Below, in pieces: positions 1 to 13,530 of a DNA stretch of 64,000 bases (position 1 is the first letter of the stretch; each line of letters opens with the position of its first letter). A program made the translations under genes and the position numbers. Source of the stretch: Apis mellifera (taxonomy: Eukaryota; Arthropoda; Insecta; Hymenoptera; Apidae); NCBI RefSeq assembly GCF_003254395.2, contig NC_037641.1, positions 13,106,501 through 13,170,500 of the forward strand. Reading direction: 5' to 3'. The notes beneath the pieces were generated by a model. It did no database searches and had not been told where the DNA came from. It was given only the letters and a program-made list of their open reading frames with translations.

Positions 1-2163
1 AAATAAATACTGGAATTATTTTAGAGGATAAAAGGAGAGTGAAAATTCGTCGATATTGTACAACGTGGAAACATACGTACGAGATACTTGTACAAACTTT
101 GAATATTGCATGTGGAATCTTTGGGAGAGAAAGTTGCAAGTCCCGGGGAGAAACTGTGGGAAGATCGACAGCCAGCTTCGATTCCACCGTTCTTCCGATT
201 ATACGCGCCGTTATATGCATCGAAAGCGCAACGAAAATTGAATACATTCGGGACATTTGCATAGAGATTTCCATCCTTCTTCTATTACCATAATTTGTAA
301 AAAGTCGGCTTATAATTTCGTCTCAACTTTTAATGCGGTTCTTTGCATTCGTTAAACTTAGTTGGGGTGAGAGGTCGGTCGGGATCAATGAGATATATCC
401 AAGTTTGGACGCGAATTCACGGGAGAAACAGGAACTTTTATCACTCCTCCACCGCCATATTCATCCGATCCTCCGCCATCGAATACAGCGTTCGAAGATC
501 GAGACCAAACTCTCCTCCCCTCCTATTCCATCCTCGAAAAAAGAAGAGAAGACGAAGAGGGTAGGAATCGGCGTTTGAAAAGTACTTTCTTTCTGCTCTC
601 GTGGATGGAGAAAGGAGGGAGGAGGGGAAAAATGGTATTATAGTATAATAACGATTTCCATCGGAAGGCATTTAAAGAAGAGACGGAGGAAAAGATGTCC
701 GCTGTTCGAACAACCACGACAAAAGTGAAACACTCTCCACAAAAGGGGGATGGAGGAGGGAGGATGAGCAACAGCGAGAGGGTTTCCACCAACGGTCGAC
801 TTATTCAAATGAATCGATAAATCGAGCCACCGAGGTGCCATTTGTTTCTCCCTCCCTTTCTTCCCTTTCTTCCCAACCGGCCGAGAGAACAACTCGGGCA
901 ATCGATGATATGCCTTCGCGCACGATTTCGAAAAACTTTGACGTATCTCGTTTTATCGCTTGTCACAAAACTAAAAAAGAAAATATTCGTAATTGGTACG
1001 AGGCAGATGAAAAATATTCGACGAGATCAATCTCTGCCACGAACGATCGAAGTTGATCGGTAACCTTGGCGACGCTTCGAAGAGAATGGGCGAAGGAACG
1101 GCTGGAAAACGAAGCCAAGCTGGAAGAGGAAAAAAAAGGAAGCTAAAAGGTTGCAACGGGCTAAAGGGGGGCATTGGCTCCGATTTTCCGCGTCATTTCT
1201 CCGCATCCGGCGCGATAGGAAATTTTCTCGGGTTCAATCGTGATACGGCGGGGAGCGGGGAGGAAATCAGTCGACCAGAGTAGAATCGGCGCGTCCGCAA
1301 TAACGTGGCTCGAGAGAGAGTTACACGTACACCCTCTCTTTCTTTTCGCGCGTTTTACTCCTTCTCTCTCTCTCTTTTCCTACTTGGCTCGGTCGATCGA
1401 GCAGATCTCTATTCCGAATATAGCGAATCGCGTACATCATCGCGAGTGTAAAGGAAGAAATCAAGGCGAAAAAAACATTAATCAGAAGCGATCCGAGCAT
1501 ATTTCTCATCGATCTAGCAGCAAATTACGCGATGATTAATCGTTGAAAATTCTTTCTTTGAGAAGAAAAAAAAAGCGATTCGGTTATTCTTCTCTTCTTC
1601 TCTTCTATGAATGGATGAATTACGCAGGGAAGGAATAAGAAAGTAGGTAGAAAAAAAGAATCGGAAACGCGAAGCGTCAAACACTTGGGAAACGACTTGC
1701 GACTTGGTTTCCAGTTTCCAGAGAAACCACATCCTGAATAATATAACGAGACACCGTTCGTGTGAAATTTTCCCCAATCTTGTCTTCTCTCTTGTTCGAA
1801 AAAAAAAAAAAACGGAAGGAAATAGGATTGGAGACACCGCGAAGAAGAAGAAGCCGTGCTTCTATCCCGGAAGTGGTCAGACGAACGCACACGTGTCGAC
1901 ATACACCCGGCTGGGTAACGTTACACCATCCATTCTAAGGAAAAAAGAACGAGGTGATCGAGTTTTGTTTTGCGGATCGATTCTTTCAAGCTTCGTCCAC
2001 TTCTCTTTTATCGTATTCCTCGAAAAATTATTACGAACGAAATACGCGTTGATAATGTGAAAAGTAATTTTCCTGGCCCGCATTACTTTCGAAGATATCA
2101 GATTTGAAACGTGAAATCGATTAAAGTTTAAAAGCTTGACGAGCTTTCAGCGCAACCCAGATA

Positions 2164-2183
2164 TCTCTCTCTCTCTCTCTCTT
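2164..2183. repeat. (CT)n microsatellite
   Basis: Simple CT dinucleotide run of about nine units in non-coding DNA, inside a longer pyrimidine-rich stretch. Confidence 0.9.
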
Positions 2184-3824
2184 TCCATCGGAATAGAGAC
2201 GCGCGATTGATTTCATTATTTGCCTCAACTACTGAATCAATCCTCTCCCCTTCCCTCTTTTCGTCTCTCTCGTCTTCTCGCGGCCTCCTTTTGTTTCGAT
2301 CGTTTAGTCGTATTTAATGAGAAATCCCCCACGATCGAGCCTTCCATCGCGAAAGCCTGGCAAAGAACCACTCGATAAAGGTTCTATCTTACCGAGCGAG
2401 CCTACCTCGAACTTTTCCCTTCGTGTCGGTAATACGTAATACACACGTATAATATAATGCAAAGAAATTACGTACGAGTTCGAATTCGGTTAACGAGAAT
2501 CACAGCGATTTTAATCGAGGAGGATAAGGAACACAACGTTCCTGAAAGAGGGGTAAAGAAAAGCGAAACAGAAATGAGAGCGAATTTACGCGGAGACAGC
2601 CATTCACCTCCAACCTACTTCTCCCCCTCCAGTATATACGCTTCTTCCTCCCAGTTGGATAAGAAGTCGCTTTCTGCTACGTAAAAGTGAATGCATAAAA
2701 GTACGCGTCATGAATGTATAAAACAAGGAATAAGCCCCATCGCGGAATATTCTCTCTCTCTCTCATTCTTTCCTCTCGACGAGACGAGAAGCCACGCGAT
2801 ACGTTTGCCCGAGTACGTGTATCCAGTTTCGCGCGCCTATCGAGCTTCTGCGTCGCTTCGATTCCCAACGTCGAGTCGAGCCAATTCTACTTCGAGAGAC
2901 TGGCTTTGACAATTTATCGGACGATATTCGATTCGCAAGACTCGTCGTTCCGGGATGCGAGCCTCGAGTCGAGGATCTCCTCCGGGAAAGCGCGGCGTGC
3001 ACTTAGCTCGGGAGTTAAAGCGTACAATTTTCAGCCATTTTCCTTCGACGTACGTCGAAACGCGTTCCTTTCGAATCTCTAAAATCGTCATCGATACGAA
3101 GAATCGCGCGTTGAAACACTTGGCGTTTATCCTTTTTCCTCCTCTTACGGTGGTCGGTCGTACACATGGCAATCGATCGATTCCTTTCCTTTCCGCGACA
3201 CATATTTTCCTTCGAGAGCGAGATTTTCAGCTTTTCACCGCGGTGAAAATTCGGTTCGAACGAACGAACGGTTGGCTGCTGTAAAACGGCAAACGAGACG
3301 CTTCAAGGGCTGGATGCACTTAACTCTAAAAGAGCCCCATTCCGCACCCCTTTCCTGCGTCATCTTCCAGCCGATATAAGCGTACTCGTCGTCCCCTCCC
3401 ATCCAACCAGAGATGCAATACGGCAGACGTGGCGAGAATAACGCGCAACTTGCCGCACTACTCTCCTTTTCGCAAAAATCTCTTTGCGTATGCGCGCCGC
3501 GTTACACCAACGTTTTTCCTCGCGCTTACGCTCGGTCGGTAAGAACAATCGCGCGACCGATCTAAAATTCCGAAAAAAAAAGAAAAAAAATCGTGCGGAC
3601 GTAATCGAGTTTCGCTTAATTTCTCTTTCCGACGCGTTCTTTGCCGTGTTTCCTTCCTTCTTCGATTCTTCACGGAGCACGGAAGCCGGAATATTAGCAA
3701 CGCTGGAATAAACCGAACGATAAAACTTGGGCATCGTTAACGACCTAGGAGAAACGCGTTGTTGCCAACTCTGTAAGAGACGCGCTCGACGACCGCGTCA
3801 GCCTCGGGCTTCTGAAATATGAAC

Positions 3825-3866
3825 GAGAGAGAGAGAGAGAGAGCGCGAGCGAGCGAGAGAGAGGGA
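3825..3866. repeat. (GA)n microsatellite with GAGC interruptions
   Basis: About ten perfect GA units are followed by GCGAGC-type interruptions and a further GA run. This is a purine tract, not coding. Confidence 0.9.
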
Positions 3867-6800
3867 GACAGAGTTCCGCTCGTTTTCGTATTTTATAGCG
3901 TGGTTTTTGGTCTACATATAGCGTAAAGTTTGTTCTATCTAACAACGGTCGTGTAAGCACTTACCTCCGCGTAGCGATACGGAGGCCAAAGAAGAAAAGA
4001 GATCGAGACGTAAACTCGGAAGGTTTTTTCGTCGCTCGAGCATCCTTTCCACTATTCGTTCTGGCAAACGAATATAAAGATTTTTACCGTGAATATAGAA
4101 TCGTTTGAATTAAATTCGAGCCACTCGGAGAATTTTCGTTCTATCGAATTCACGTTTCGAGCCGATTCAACGATAAGTTTGTAATTAATTTTCTAGCTAA
4201 ATTTACTTCCTCTTACTTGCTTACTCGTTTTTCGCTACACCATCTTCTCTCTCTCTCTTTCTCTCTCGTATCGCGGTATACACTTCCACGGTTTAATATA
4301 CGACATGGAGTATTATTATCGAGTAGAGATGGGACGACAAAGAACGAAGAAGAAACGGGCGGTGAAAAATCGAGGCACGAGGAAGGGAAGCGGGGGAGAA
4401 TGGAACGATGAACCGAAATCGACAAAGACCAGCCTCGCGATAAAGAAATGGAAGAGGAGCAATATCCACGGAGCCTTCTATCTTGAGGATTTGCCTTGCT
4501 CCGGTGAATTCTAAAAAGATAGGGCAATAAAGCGCGGGCGAATACGAGTCGCGAGAAGAAAATCTGGCCTGCCGCCTTTTGACCACAATATCTTTCGTTC
4601 TTTTCACCTCTCCCAGCGAAGATGCGAGAGAAGGGAAGAATTTTAACGAACGAAAATTCGTTCGGGGTCGCGAAATTTTTAAATCCACTTTCGATTCGAG
4701 AAAGCGATTACGCGCACGGATAATTTTACATTTTACACTCCGAATATGCGAGATCTCGGGGAAATGCGAGGAAAACGAAACACGAGGGGGAACGGAGGAA
4801 AATAAAAAAAGCAGAAACGCCCGAGTATAATTTAAAGGGTAAATTTGCTCGATGCTGCTGATATCGCGCGGTACTTCATCTGCATCTAAATAGGGGCCAT
4901 TCTTTTTTTTCTTCTTCTTCTTTTTTTCCTCTTTCCTCTCCCCCCTCTCATCTCGAAAGCATCTCTCTATTTACACCAAAAGAACATGCCGGCAATGCAA
5001 GCTTGATTTCAATTAAACCACCAACCCCGACTCGGGCGCGTTTTTTACGTTCCTCGCGCGTCTCTGATGCTCGCATTCATCGTCACGGCAGATAATTCGT
5101 TCGTACGCGAATACGTGCTGCCAAAGTAAATCCATTCACTCGAGATGTTGGCGTAAGGGAGATCCGAGATTAACAACCAGAGGAATCGAATAAACACGCT
5201 CCGCGTTTGTTATTTACGCTCGTGAAAATCTTTTTAAAGATATTATAATTGCGAAAGAAGAAGAAGAGATCCAAACGAGGGGGGGGAAAGAAATTCACCT
5301 GTGGATCAAACTTGTGCACGACAAGCGTGTTATACCAAGAGAGATATTTTCCAAACGCGGGAAAAGCAAGCGAGCGAATAATAGTTGAAAATTACGGCCG
5401 TGACAGGGAATGCTCTCTCCCTGCTCCTCCCTCCTCCTCGCTTTTTCTTCCGCTAGGAGAGGATGGAGATACGTATCACGACCGACTTTTGAACGTCACG
5501 TGAGAATACGAGAGAGAACAGGATTCGAGCCAAGACACGCGAAATCCTGTCGTGAAAAATTGATTGTATGCAACGATCATGTAAGAATTTCCTCCATTTT
5601 TCTCTATTTGTAATAAATTTTTAGATGGAATGGAAGAGAAGAATATTTTGACGGATATATTTGAAATTTTTGAAAAATTAACACAGAGTGGTATAAATGT
5701 ATATTTTTTTCCATTCGTTCGTCTTTTCATCTCGCAATTGAAATATTGTCCAAGTCCGGAATAATCTTTCCCTCGAGCGTCCAACTGATTAAAACTTCGC
5801 TCTTAGTTGCACGACTCTGGAGAAACGCTTGGCCTTTTCAGGCCAAAGTACATTGCTCGGGAATAATAATTTTTCCATTTCAAACGATCGGAAGAAGAAG
5901 AAGAAGAAGATGCGTAATTAGAGGATGATATTCGGCGAGTAAAAAAAAAGGAATGAAAGAAACGAAGGATAAGAATAATAAATTAAAACTCGATCAAATA
6001 TTGCAAGTCTGCATTGATTGATACATGAAAACTGTTTAATTCGCGAAATTTGGAAATTTTTGTGAAAATAATCGTGGGATAAAACATTCGATTACGAGGA
6101 AGCAAAATATTTTTCAAATATTTAACGTGGCACAGGTAATAAGAGAATTATCCCTTACGCGTTAATAATTTCGTTTCACGCGTAATTGTCTTTTCATCCA
6201 TCCATTTCTCTACAAATTTATTTCGTTTCGAAAGAAACGAGATATAAAAAGAAGAATGAATCAAATATTAGTCGAAAGTGAAACGAAAATAGAATAATAG
6301 GTAACGAAGATGGGAGCAAATTCTTAGCCTAATAATAATAATTAGTTACAGAAAAACGATAACGATCTCGAATAATTAATTCTTCTCAAGGAGATCGTAT
6401 AATCGAAACGAATCCGAATTTCGACGTCGAAATCTACGTAGAACGTTGGATTGATTCGTTTCGCTCGTTCATTAATAATGGATTTTAATACCGATTCGTA
6501 TCGGGATCCTGTAAATTAACGTCCTGGAGTGACGACCGAACCGACGTTGTTGGAAAATCGTGGAATCAGAGATCAGGACATTTTTCCTCCTCCACTTGGA
6601 AATATCCGGACACCTTTTGATTCCCGAATCACGAAAAGCGTAATAACAAATGATAAAGCGTGGAATAAAGAGTAGAAACTGCGAGGGAAAATTTAGATTT
6701 TCTGCCTTTGCATCGAACGTTGCCCTTACAACCTCGCTCGCCGTGTTCACGTAGTGTGACGTTCGCACAGTTGGCGAACAGAGAGGAAAGGAGGGGGGGA

Positions 6801-8436
6801 GGGGCATATTAAGAGGCGGCACCAAGCTAGTTTTCCTGTCGTTTCTTCGCGATACCACCCACCGGCAAACGTATATTACCCCTCCCTTTTAATTACGCAC
6901 GCGTTACGTACGCTCGTTAATTAGCCTCCCCCTTGAAAATTAGAAAACGAGAAGCGAAACAGGGGTCGCGCGCCACCCATCTCGAATGTTCTTCCCGAAA
7001 ATAAGCTTACTTTCTCTCAAATTGTATCGTTTCAAAATATCGTCCGATATTAATATATAATAATTTCATCCAACCCCTGTAAATCTTAAGGGATAAGAAG
7101 GGTTATTTATCTTGTTGAAAATGATAAGCGAGAAAGAAGATATACAACAATCTCATCGTGCAACTAACTTGTTATGCCATGCAAGCAAGCGTGATGAGAT
7201 AGAAAGGACTTATCCCTTCCGGGATAAAAACGAATTTGGAGAATTCTGGCAAAGTCGGAACAAATTCGTACCGATTCGTGAAAAATACAAGTGGAATCGA
7301 TTGGATCGGAGTTGGAGGAACGTTTATTACTAGCTTTCTCTCTCCGTGAACTTGAGATCGAATTACGCGCAACTCGCTCTTACGCAATTCCTCCTCCGAG
7401 TGGAATCGCGAGACCGTGAAATATACGCGAACCTTTGCGATTGTTAGCCGCGGAATGGAACGAGGGCGAGACTCATCCCTTTCAAACGATCTTATTGTCG
7501 CGGGACAATAACGATTTTCTCGCCGCGTCCCACGCAATCGCGTGCGAGAGCGAAAAGAAGAACGCGTGTATGGAACAACGAGTGTGTATTGAGTGGAGTT
7601 GAACGCAGACACGAACCAGTCGGGCTCGCTCGATAACACCCGTCCGAGTCGATTACTTTATCGACCCGCGAGTTCTGGTTAATCGAGCGAGTGCGAAGCA
7701 AGGAAACGGATGAAACGGATCGAATTATTCTCGAAATCTTTCCCCATTAATGCCTCTTTATTATTTTTCAGATTATTCCATGCTTAAAAAACTTTCCTCT
7801 GCTCTTTTCATTTAAGCGCTTATTAATTCTCTCTATTTACGTTCACGTATTTTTTATACATTACTTGTACCTTCCATACACATTAATTAAACGCAATTGA
7901 TTTAATCCCATTATCTCTAATTACACACCCTTTTAGATAAGTTGGATAAATTGCAATAAAGAGCGCTATTGTTCTCCAAAAACGAAATCGGTGAATAATT
8001 TCGTCCAGTTCGAAGCATCATGCGTAGACGCGTCGTCAGTTACGTAATTGCGGCAGCCACACGCGCCACTGATCTCGCTAATTACGAGAACGAAGAGAAA
8101 GACCGGGGGCGAAGAAAAGGGGAGGGGAGGGTTGAAAGATTCGCCGCGCACAATGCGGCAACGCCACGTAATTCCCACCGCACCGGCAGCGTGGCATTCT
8201 CACACCCGGCGGGGGGAGGAGAGCGAGTGCGTTCACTCCGAGTCGTCGACCGCCCCTTTCCCCCTCCACCCCGAGTATTATTCCATTTCCTTCGTGAGGA
8301 TAAGGAAAGAAGAGGAACGTTTCTTAAATTCCTTAATTCTTTCCATCGGACGCGATTTAATCGCGGCCGATCAAATCCACGGATTAATCCAGCGGCGATA
8401 GACACGAGCGATAGCAACGGCGCGATGCATTAACCG

Positions 8437-8543
8437 CAGCTGTCGCGGCGCGTCTGCACAGGACGGGCCGGGATCGAGCTATTGCATTATGCACATGTGG
8501 GTCGCATAAATACATCGATCTCATTAGTCGCCGATAACAATTG
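8437..8543. promoter_or_regulatory. Possible cis-regulatory cluster (E-box, octamer-like, Sox-like words)
   Basis: A CAGCTG E-box (8437-8442), an ATTGCAT octamer-like word followed by CACATGTG (8481-8499) and AACAATTG, a Sox-type core (8536-8543), lie within about 110 bases of unusually complex sequence between low-complexity flanks. Such words occur by chance, so this is only a candidate enhancer. No target gene is visible nearby. Confidence 0.2.
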
Positions 8544-9237
8544 GACCGATTCGTCCGATCATCGGCAACGTTAACATTAAGACTTCTTGCTGTTCAAAAA
8601 TATTATATTCTTTTCGTTCGTGATTTCGAATTCCAAAAGAGTTTCATATTGTAAATTCGATTAAATTTTCTTGAACGAAAAGGGCTATTCTATTTTATTT
8701 AATTATAATTCTTTTGGAGCAAAAGTAGAAAAGACGAGCATAAAGGATGGAAGTCGTTAAACTATCGATCTTGGAACGCGTGAGAGAGAGAGAGAAAAAG
8801 AAGATGATACGTGGTTAACTTGTCGGTGAGGTAAGGTTAAAGGGAGGAATAAGCCAAGACTTCTATCAAAGTGGATGGGGTCAAAGTTGGTAACTAAACG
8901 AGTTTCTCGGTAACAAACCCACTGGCGCGAAACAATGTCGCTGACAGCCGAGGTTTACGGGGAAGGAGGAGGGGGAGATCATTGGAGAAGCTGCGTTAAT
9001 ATTGTTCAAAAGTTTGCGCTACGTGATACAACGATCGGGGAATACGAGCGAATCGAGAGGAAAGGGTGGAAATGGTTATAAATTTAACCGTCAAGACGCC
9101 TCTAAAATTAAAATTATTAATCGCCAAGAAGGGAAGATAAATTAGACTCTCTGGTCGAAAGTTATCGCGAATCGTAATCCGGAGGATCGATAATTAACAT
9201 CTCCTCGAACGAAATTTTTCCTCCCTTGCTTGAAACT

Positions 9238-9270
9238 GAAAGAAAGAAAGAGAGAAAGAAAGAAAAAAAC
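9238..9270. repeat. (GAAA)n purine microsatellite
   Basis: Imperfect GAAA/GAGA purine run with no coding sense. Confidence 0.8.
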
Positions 9271-11925
9271 AGGAGAATAATAAGTGGAAACTCGTTGTTC
9301 CAGTTTTCCAGACAGCGATGGTAAACAAGCATCGACGAGACGTCGAGGAAAACAGAGGAGCGCGGCTCGCGTTTTCTTTTGATGTTTTCACCACGCTGCA
9401 TATCGAGCAAGGAGCTCGAGGAAACGTAATCTTCCAATTTGTCGAGTTTCGACAACGCGATAAAAGTTGACATTGTCGGGAGGAGGAGGAGGAGGAGATA
9501 AAAGAAACGGGATGAATTTCCTTTGGCTTATCTCTGCTGAAGGGGGGGAGGGGGGAGGAAGCAAAGGAGGAGAGAAATTGCGAACGGCGGAGGAACGGTC
9601 GATGGAAGAGAGAGTGGAGGAGAAACGGTCGACAACTTGTGGATCGTTTCATTATCTTGGAGCGGTGCTCGCGCACAACTTGTAAAGTTTGCCGCACGGA
9701 TTCGGGCCATCCGGCAGAGCGGAATAATCATATTACCCACGGGCGCGGAGCCTTTGCCAGCCACCCTCTTGACACGGCCCTGACTACGGCGCCACCGCGA
9801 ATCTTAACGCGAGATTCCTATTCGCCACCTCGGATATCATCGGTGTAAAGAGCTGCTTGTTCAACGAGGACTACTACGCTCCCCGCTTTTGAATACAGGC
9901 CCTCCAAGTATTATGTCGTTTACCCACACTCGCGTATCTCTTCTTATCCCGCCCATCTTATTGTCCCGTTCCCGCGAAACAACGCCGTTTCGAAGTAATC
10001 CGAGAAGACGAATCGATAAAAGTAATCGCCTAATTTCCTATAAATTAATAATTCGATTGAGAGACGTTTCGATTCTCCCCGCGCCACGAGAGGAAAGGTA
10101 AATTTGTTATGCGCTTCAATATCGCGGTTCGATATAACGCGCTAATATAGTAATGGATTCGATGGGTTCACTTTGCCAACTATTTAGATCCGACGAGGAA
10201 AGAATCGAAAGTCTTAACGATGCTCGGAATCAATATTTATCTTTCCCGCGAACGTATTTTCAACTATTATTTACACTACTTCGTCGATTAATCCAAAGTT
10301 TTCCGCCGTAAAATTGCATTACGAAATTACTTCTGTATTATTCTATTTTATTTTGAAATTTAAAGTAGCAGAAACGCGTTCTCTTTTTTTTTTTTTTTAC
10401 CATCGATTACGTTTCCGCGAAACTCGATTCGTCTAACGGAAGGAAAATTAAAGAAGCGAAAAAGAAAAGAAAAAAAAAGAATGTAGAGAAAAAGTGGTTA
10501 TGGAGTAATTAAATTTGCGACTGTTAATCGAGTTTCAACGAGTCGAGTGAACGGCAGAAACGTTGCGGGAGAAAGAAGTAGAATAAAGAAAGAAGAAGAG
10601 GAGGAGTGCGTCGATCGATAAAATGGGACGACGAGCGAGCGAGCCGACTAGCCGAAAGGAAACGCCGGCTTGAAACTTGTAATTGGAAATGACCGTGACA
10701 ATGACCAAGAGCTAGCAGAGGCGAACGGCGAAGAGAAGGCGAGAAAGAGACGACCACTGGACTCTTCAATCCTGTAATGATACTCTTCCTGTACCTTCTA
10801 TTGGTCCAATCGTCCAAATCGTCGGCAAAAGTCGCACGATCGTCAGACGTAGCACGATTTTCGCCCGTGATTCTTCTTCTCTCCTCATCGTTTCCGATCC
10901 CCCGTTTACGGGGCGAAAAAAGGCCGGAAATTCGAATGATTGTCGTGGCGTGGAGGGGGGATAAAGGCTGGATTCGAAATGGCGATAAGAGCAGAGGACA
11001 ACCGCGCGCCCTCCTCCTCCGCATAATTTAAATACCATTTCGTAAGTTAATCGCTTGATCGAGCTGCGAGCGTGGAAGCGAGTCACGGGGTCAGCGAGGG
11101 CGATGTACGTGTGCGAATACATTCGCAAGATTGATGACAGATGAAAGACATATATCACGACCCGCGCTCGTGATCAATTGACCTTATAACAAGTATAATC
11201 CGTATAAAGTGGCAGAATCGGTATGTCGTCACGCACAACGATATCATCGTTTTATCGATTCGGTTTCAACGGTTATCGTTACTTTCTTTCTTCCGTACGA
11301 GTACGGAACGACGAGGCAAACCTTTCGCCACGATAAATCTCTGTCCTCGGAGTAAACACATCGATGAATCTATCGGGATTTTGTTCCGAGGCGGGGGGCA
11401 AGGGAATAGTTTGCTCGGCAACCATTCTCCCTATAAATCTGCGCTCGCGAAATCTCATGCAACTCGATATTATTGCAACTGAGGGATCGAGCTTGGATTT
11501 TTCATTTCCCGTTGAAAATAATTTTTCCCCGTTTCCAACCAAATCGTTTCGCGTGATCATGAACAGTCGAATTCGACAAATTCAATCTCGTAACAATTTC
11601 TCGAATTGTCGTTCGTCGGTTTCTCCTTCGATCGGTGCCTTTATTTCGTTTTCGCCAGCTTTCGTCGGAACGTGGCGCACGTTTAACGTCGAAATTGTCG
11701 GAACGAAATTTTGAAAACCAGTTTTCACACTGTTATTTACACCTTCTCCACACAACTTTTTTCTTCCCTGAACTTTTTTCTCACCTTTTCGGTAATGAAA
11801 AATGCTTCTTTCGATCTTCCATCTTTGTTATCACGCACGAAAAACACAATTGCACAAAGAATCAAACGAATTTTTCTTATAAATAAACCGTGAAATACCA
11901 ACTCTCAAAATATGTAACAATGGTT

Positions 11926-12090
11926 TAGAATGAAGTTGGCTGGATAAACGTTCGACTAGCGCGACACTCGTGTGAAAAAACGAAATTACTTTGCAAGCAA
12001 CCCAATAATTTCTACTCTAGGATGAAGTTGGCTGGATAAACGTTCCACTAGCGACACTCGTGTGAAAGAATGAAATTACTTTCCAAATAG
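11926..12090. repeat. Two-copy direct repeat, about 91 bp period
   Basis: The word ATGAAGTTGGCTGGATAAAC occurs at about 11,930 and again at about 12,022. Both are followed by a similar block (TTC, one changed base, ACTAG, then a GACACTCGTGTGAAA word and AAATTACTTT). The copies differ by small substitutions and a 2-base deletion. No open frame runs through both. It looks like a local tandem duplication. Confidence 0.85.
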
Positions 12091-13495
12091 TCCATACGTT
12101 ACTTCGTTTGGAATTAATTCGACGATTGTTCGCACGCGATGTTCGGGGAATCGACGCGTTCGCCTCTCGATTTTCAGACTTTTAACGAGAAAGGGAGGAA
12201 ATAGAGTTAAGAAGGGTTGACGCTCTCGTCAGAGTTTATTGAAATCAAGTTTCTGCGACATATTTGATCGCGCACGGTACGCAAATTATTACAGCGTCCC
12301 TCGCGTGGTGCGCTTATGTCGTTAACGGTCACTTAACGTTATCCTCGAGAAGCGATTTAAGAGACGAGTATGGCGATTCGTCGCGTAGAATATTGAAAAA
12401 TATTCCTTTCGAAAAATTCTTGCTTTCGGAAATTTTTCCTTTTTTAACTTTTTTCAAGGATCAAAAGACAATAAAGAACGACGCTTTATCACTTCGAATT
12501 TCACGCTGACATAAAGAGAAAATATGCAGGTTGAAAACAGACGAACCGAAAACAGACTGGTAACCGACGTACGGATCGAAACCGCAAACGGTCTAAATAT
12601 TTGCGCCACATTAATTGCAGCTGTTGACGCCGATGCTCGGAATAATAGGTATTTGCAGAGCGATTCATGGTAATTCTACCGGCATTCTGCTAATTAAAAT
12701 ATGACGTAGCGGCCAGGTTCGTATAAATTGAACGAAACGATCTTTCGAATATCGATCGACTCCACCATCTCGATCGAATCCCTTCACGGAAAATATTAAC
12801 CGCTTTCGTAATTTTCCGCTACCACGTCACGTCACATCGTCGTCGTCGCGTACCCCGGAAATTCTCTTTAAAACGCTGATTGCTACGTCCTCCGACCGAG
12901 TCGTGAACAAACGCCGCTTTCATTGACGCGATAACCTCTCCGCTACTCTCGTAATTACCGATTCAACGCGACGCGAGTGTAGTAACGCGTGTTTCCACGA
13001 GGAAGGAGGGGAGGAGAGAAAAAGGTTTAAAAAGAAAATAACGATCGTGCATCGATCCTCGTATAAATCTCACGTTCGCTCGGACGTTTTAAAATTTATC
13101 GACAGAGCTTTCCATTTACGTTCCCACGTATCCGTACGATCGAATACGACGATAATTTCGTTATAAATTATTTAAGAAGAAATTTCTCGAACGAGCGACG
13201 AATTAGAAAGATTTTACGCCAGGGATTCGGTTTATCCTTCGTTTCGTCCGAATGAAACTTTTACTAGCGTAAAATTCGTTGGCCGAAATTTCGGTTTGGA
13301 AATTGAAACGTAAGCTAGGCAACGAAGGAGGAATGGAATGAAAGGGAAAGAAGAGAGATACACACACGTTTCGACGTATCGGTAGGATAGAGAGAGATAG
13401 CCTTCTTTTATCCCAGAGAGCCGCGGCCTCCTCCTCGATCGGCCATTACTTAGAACTCGATTTATCGGCGGCGAGCAGCGGCGTGGCGCTGCGCT

Positions 13496-13530
13496 CACAG
13501 CTGTGCTCACGGATAATGCAGGTGCAGGTG
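13496..13530. promoter_or_regulatory. E-box cluster (CACAGCTGTG plus two CAGGTG)
   Basis: A perfect 10-base palindrome containing CAGCTG (13496-13505) is followed by two immediately tandem CAGGTG boxes (13519-13530). They lie in a GC-rich patch between 13.43 and 13.56 kb that stands out from its surroundings. bHLH and Snail-type factors bind such words. Function is inferred only. Confidence 0.2.

Larger units (their letters stand above)
1..11925. other. CpG-rich non-coding region, no supportable gene
   Basis: The many short open frames overlap each other on both strands and are rich in low-complexity residues (Arg, Ser, Phe and Lys runs from purine or pyrimidine tracts). None shows a recognisable domain or a consistent exon structure. 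CpG dinucleotides and TCGA-like words are frequent. It could be intergenic DNA or a very long first intron of a gene outside the window; the sequence alone does not decide. Confidence 0.6.

Noticed and set aside
3370..3410. TATA-like GATATAAGCG upstream of a CpG-rich stretch
   Set aside because: A single weak word without an identifiable transcript or coding exon downstream.
8020..8433. Frames of 111-137 codons in a GC-rich patch
   Set aside because: Several frames are open simultaneously on both strands because of GC-rich low-stop composition; no protein features.
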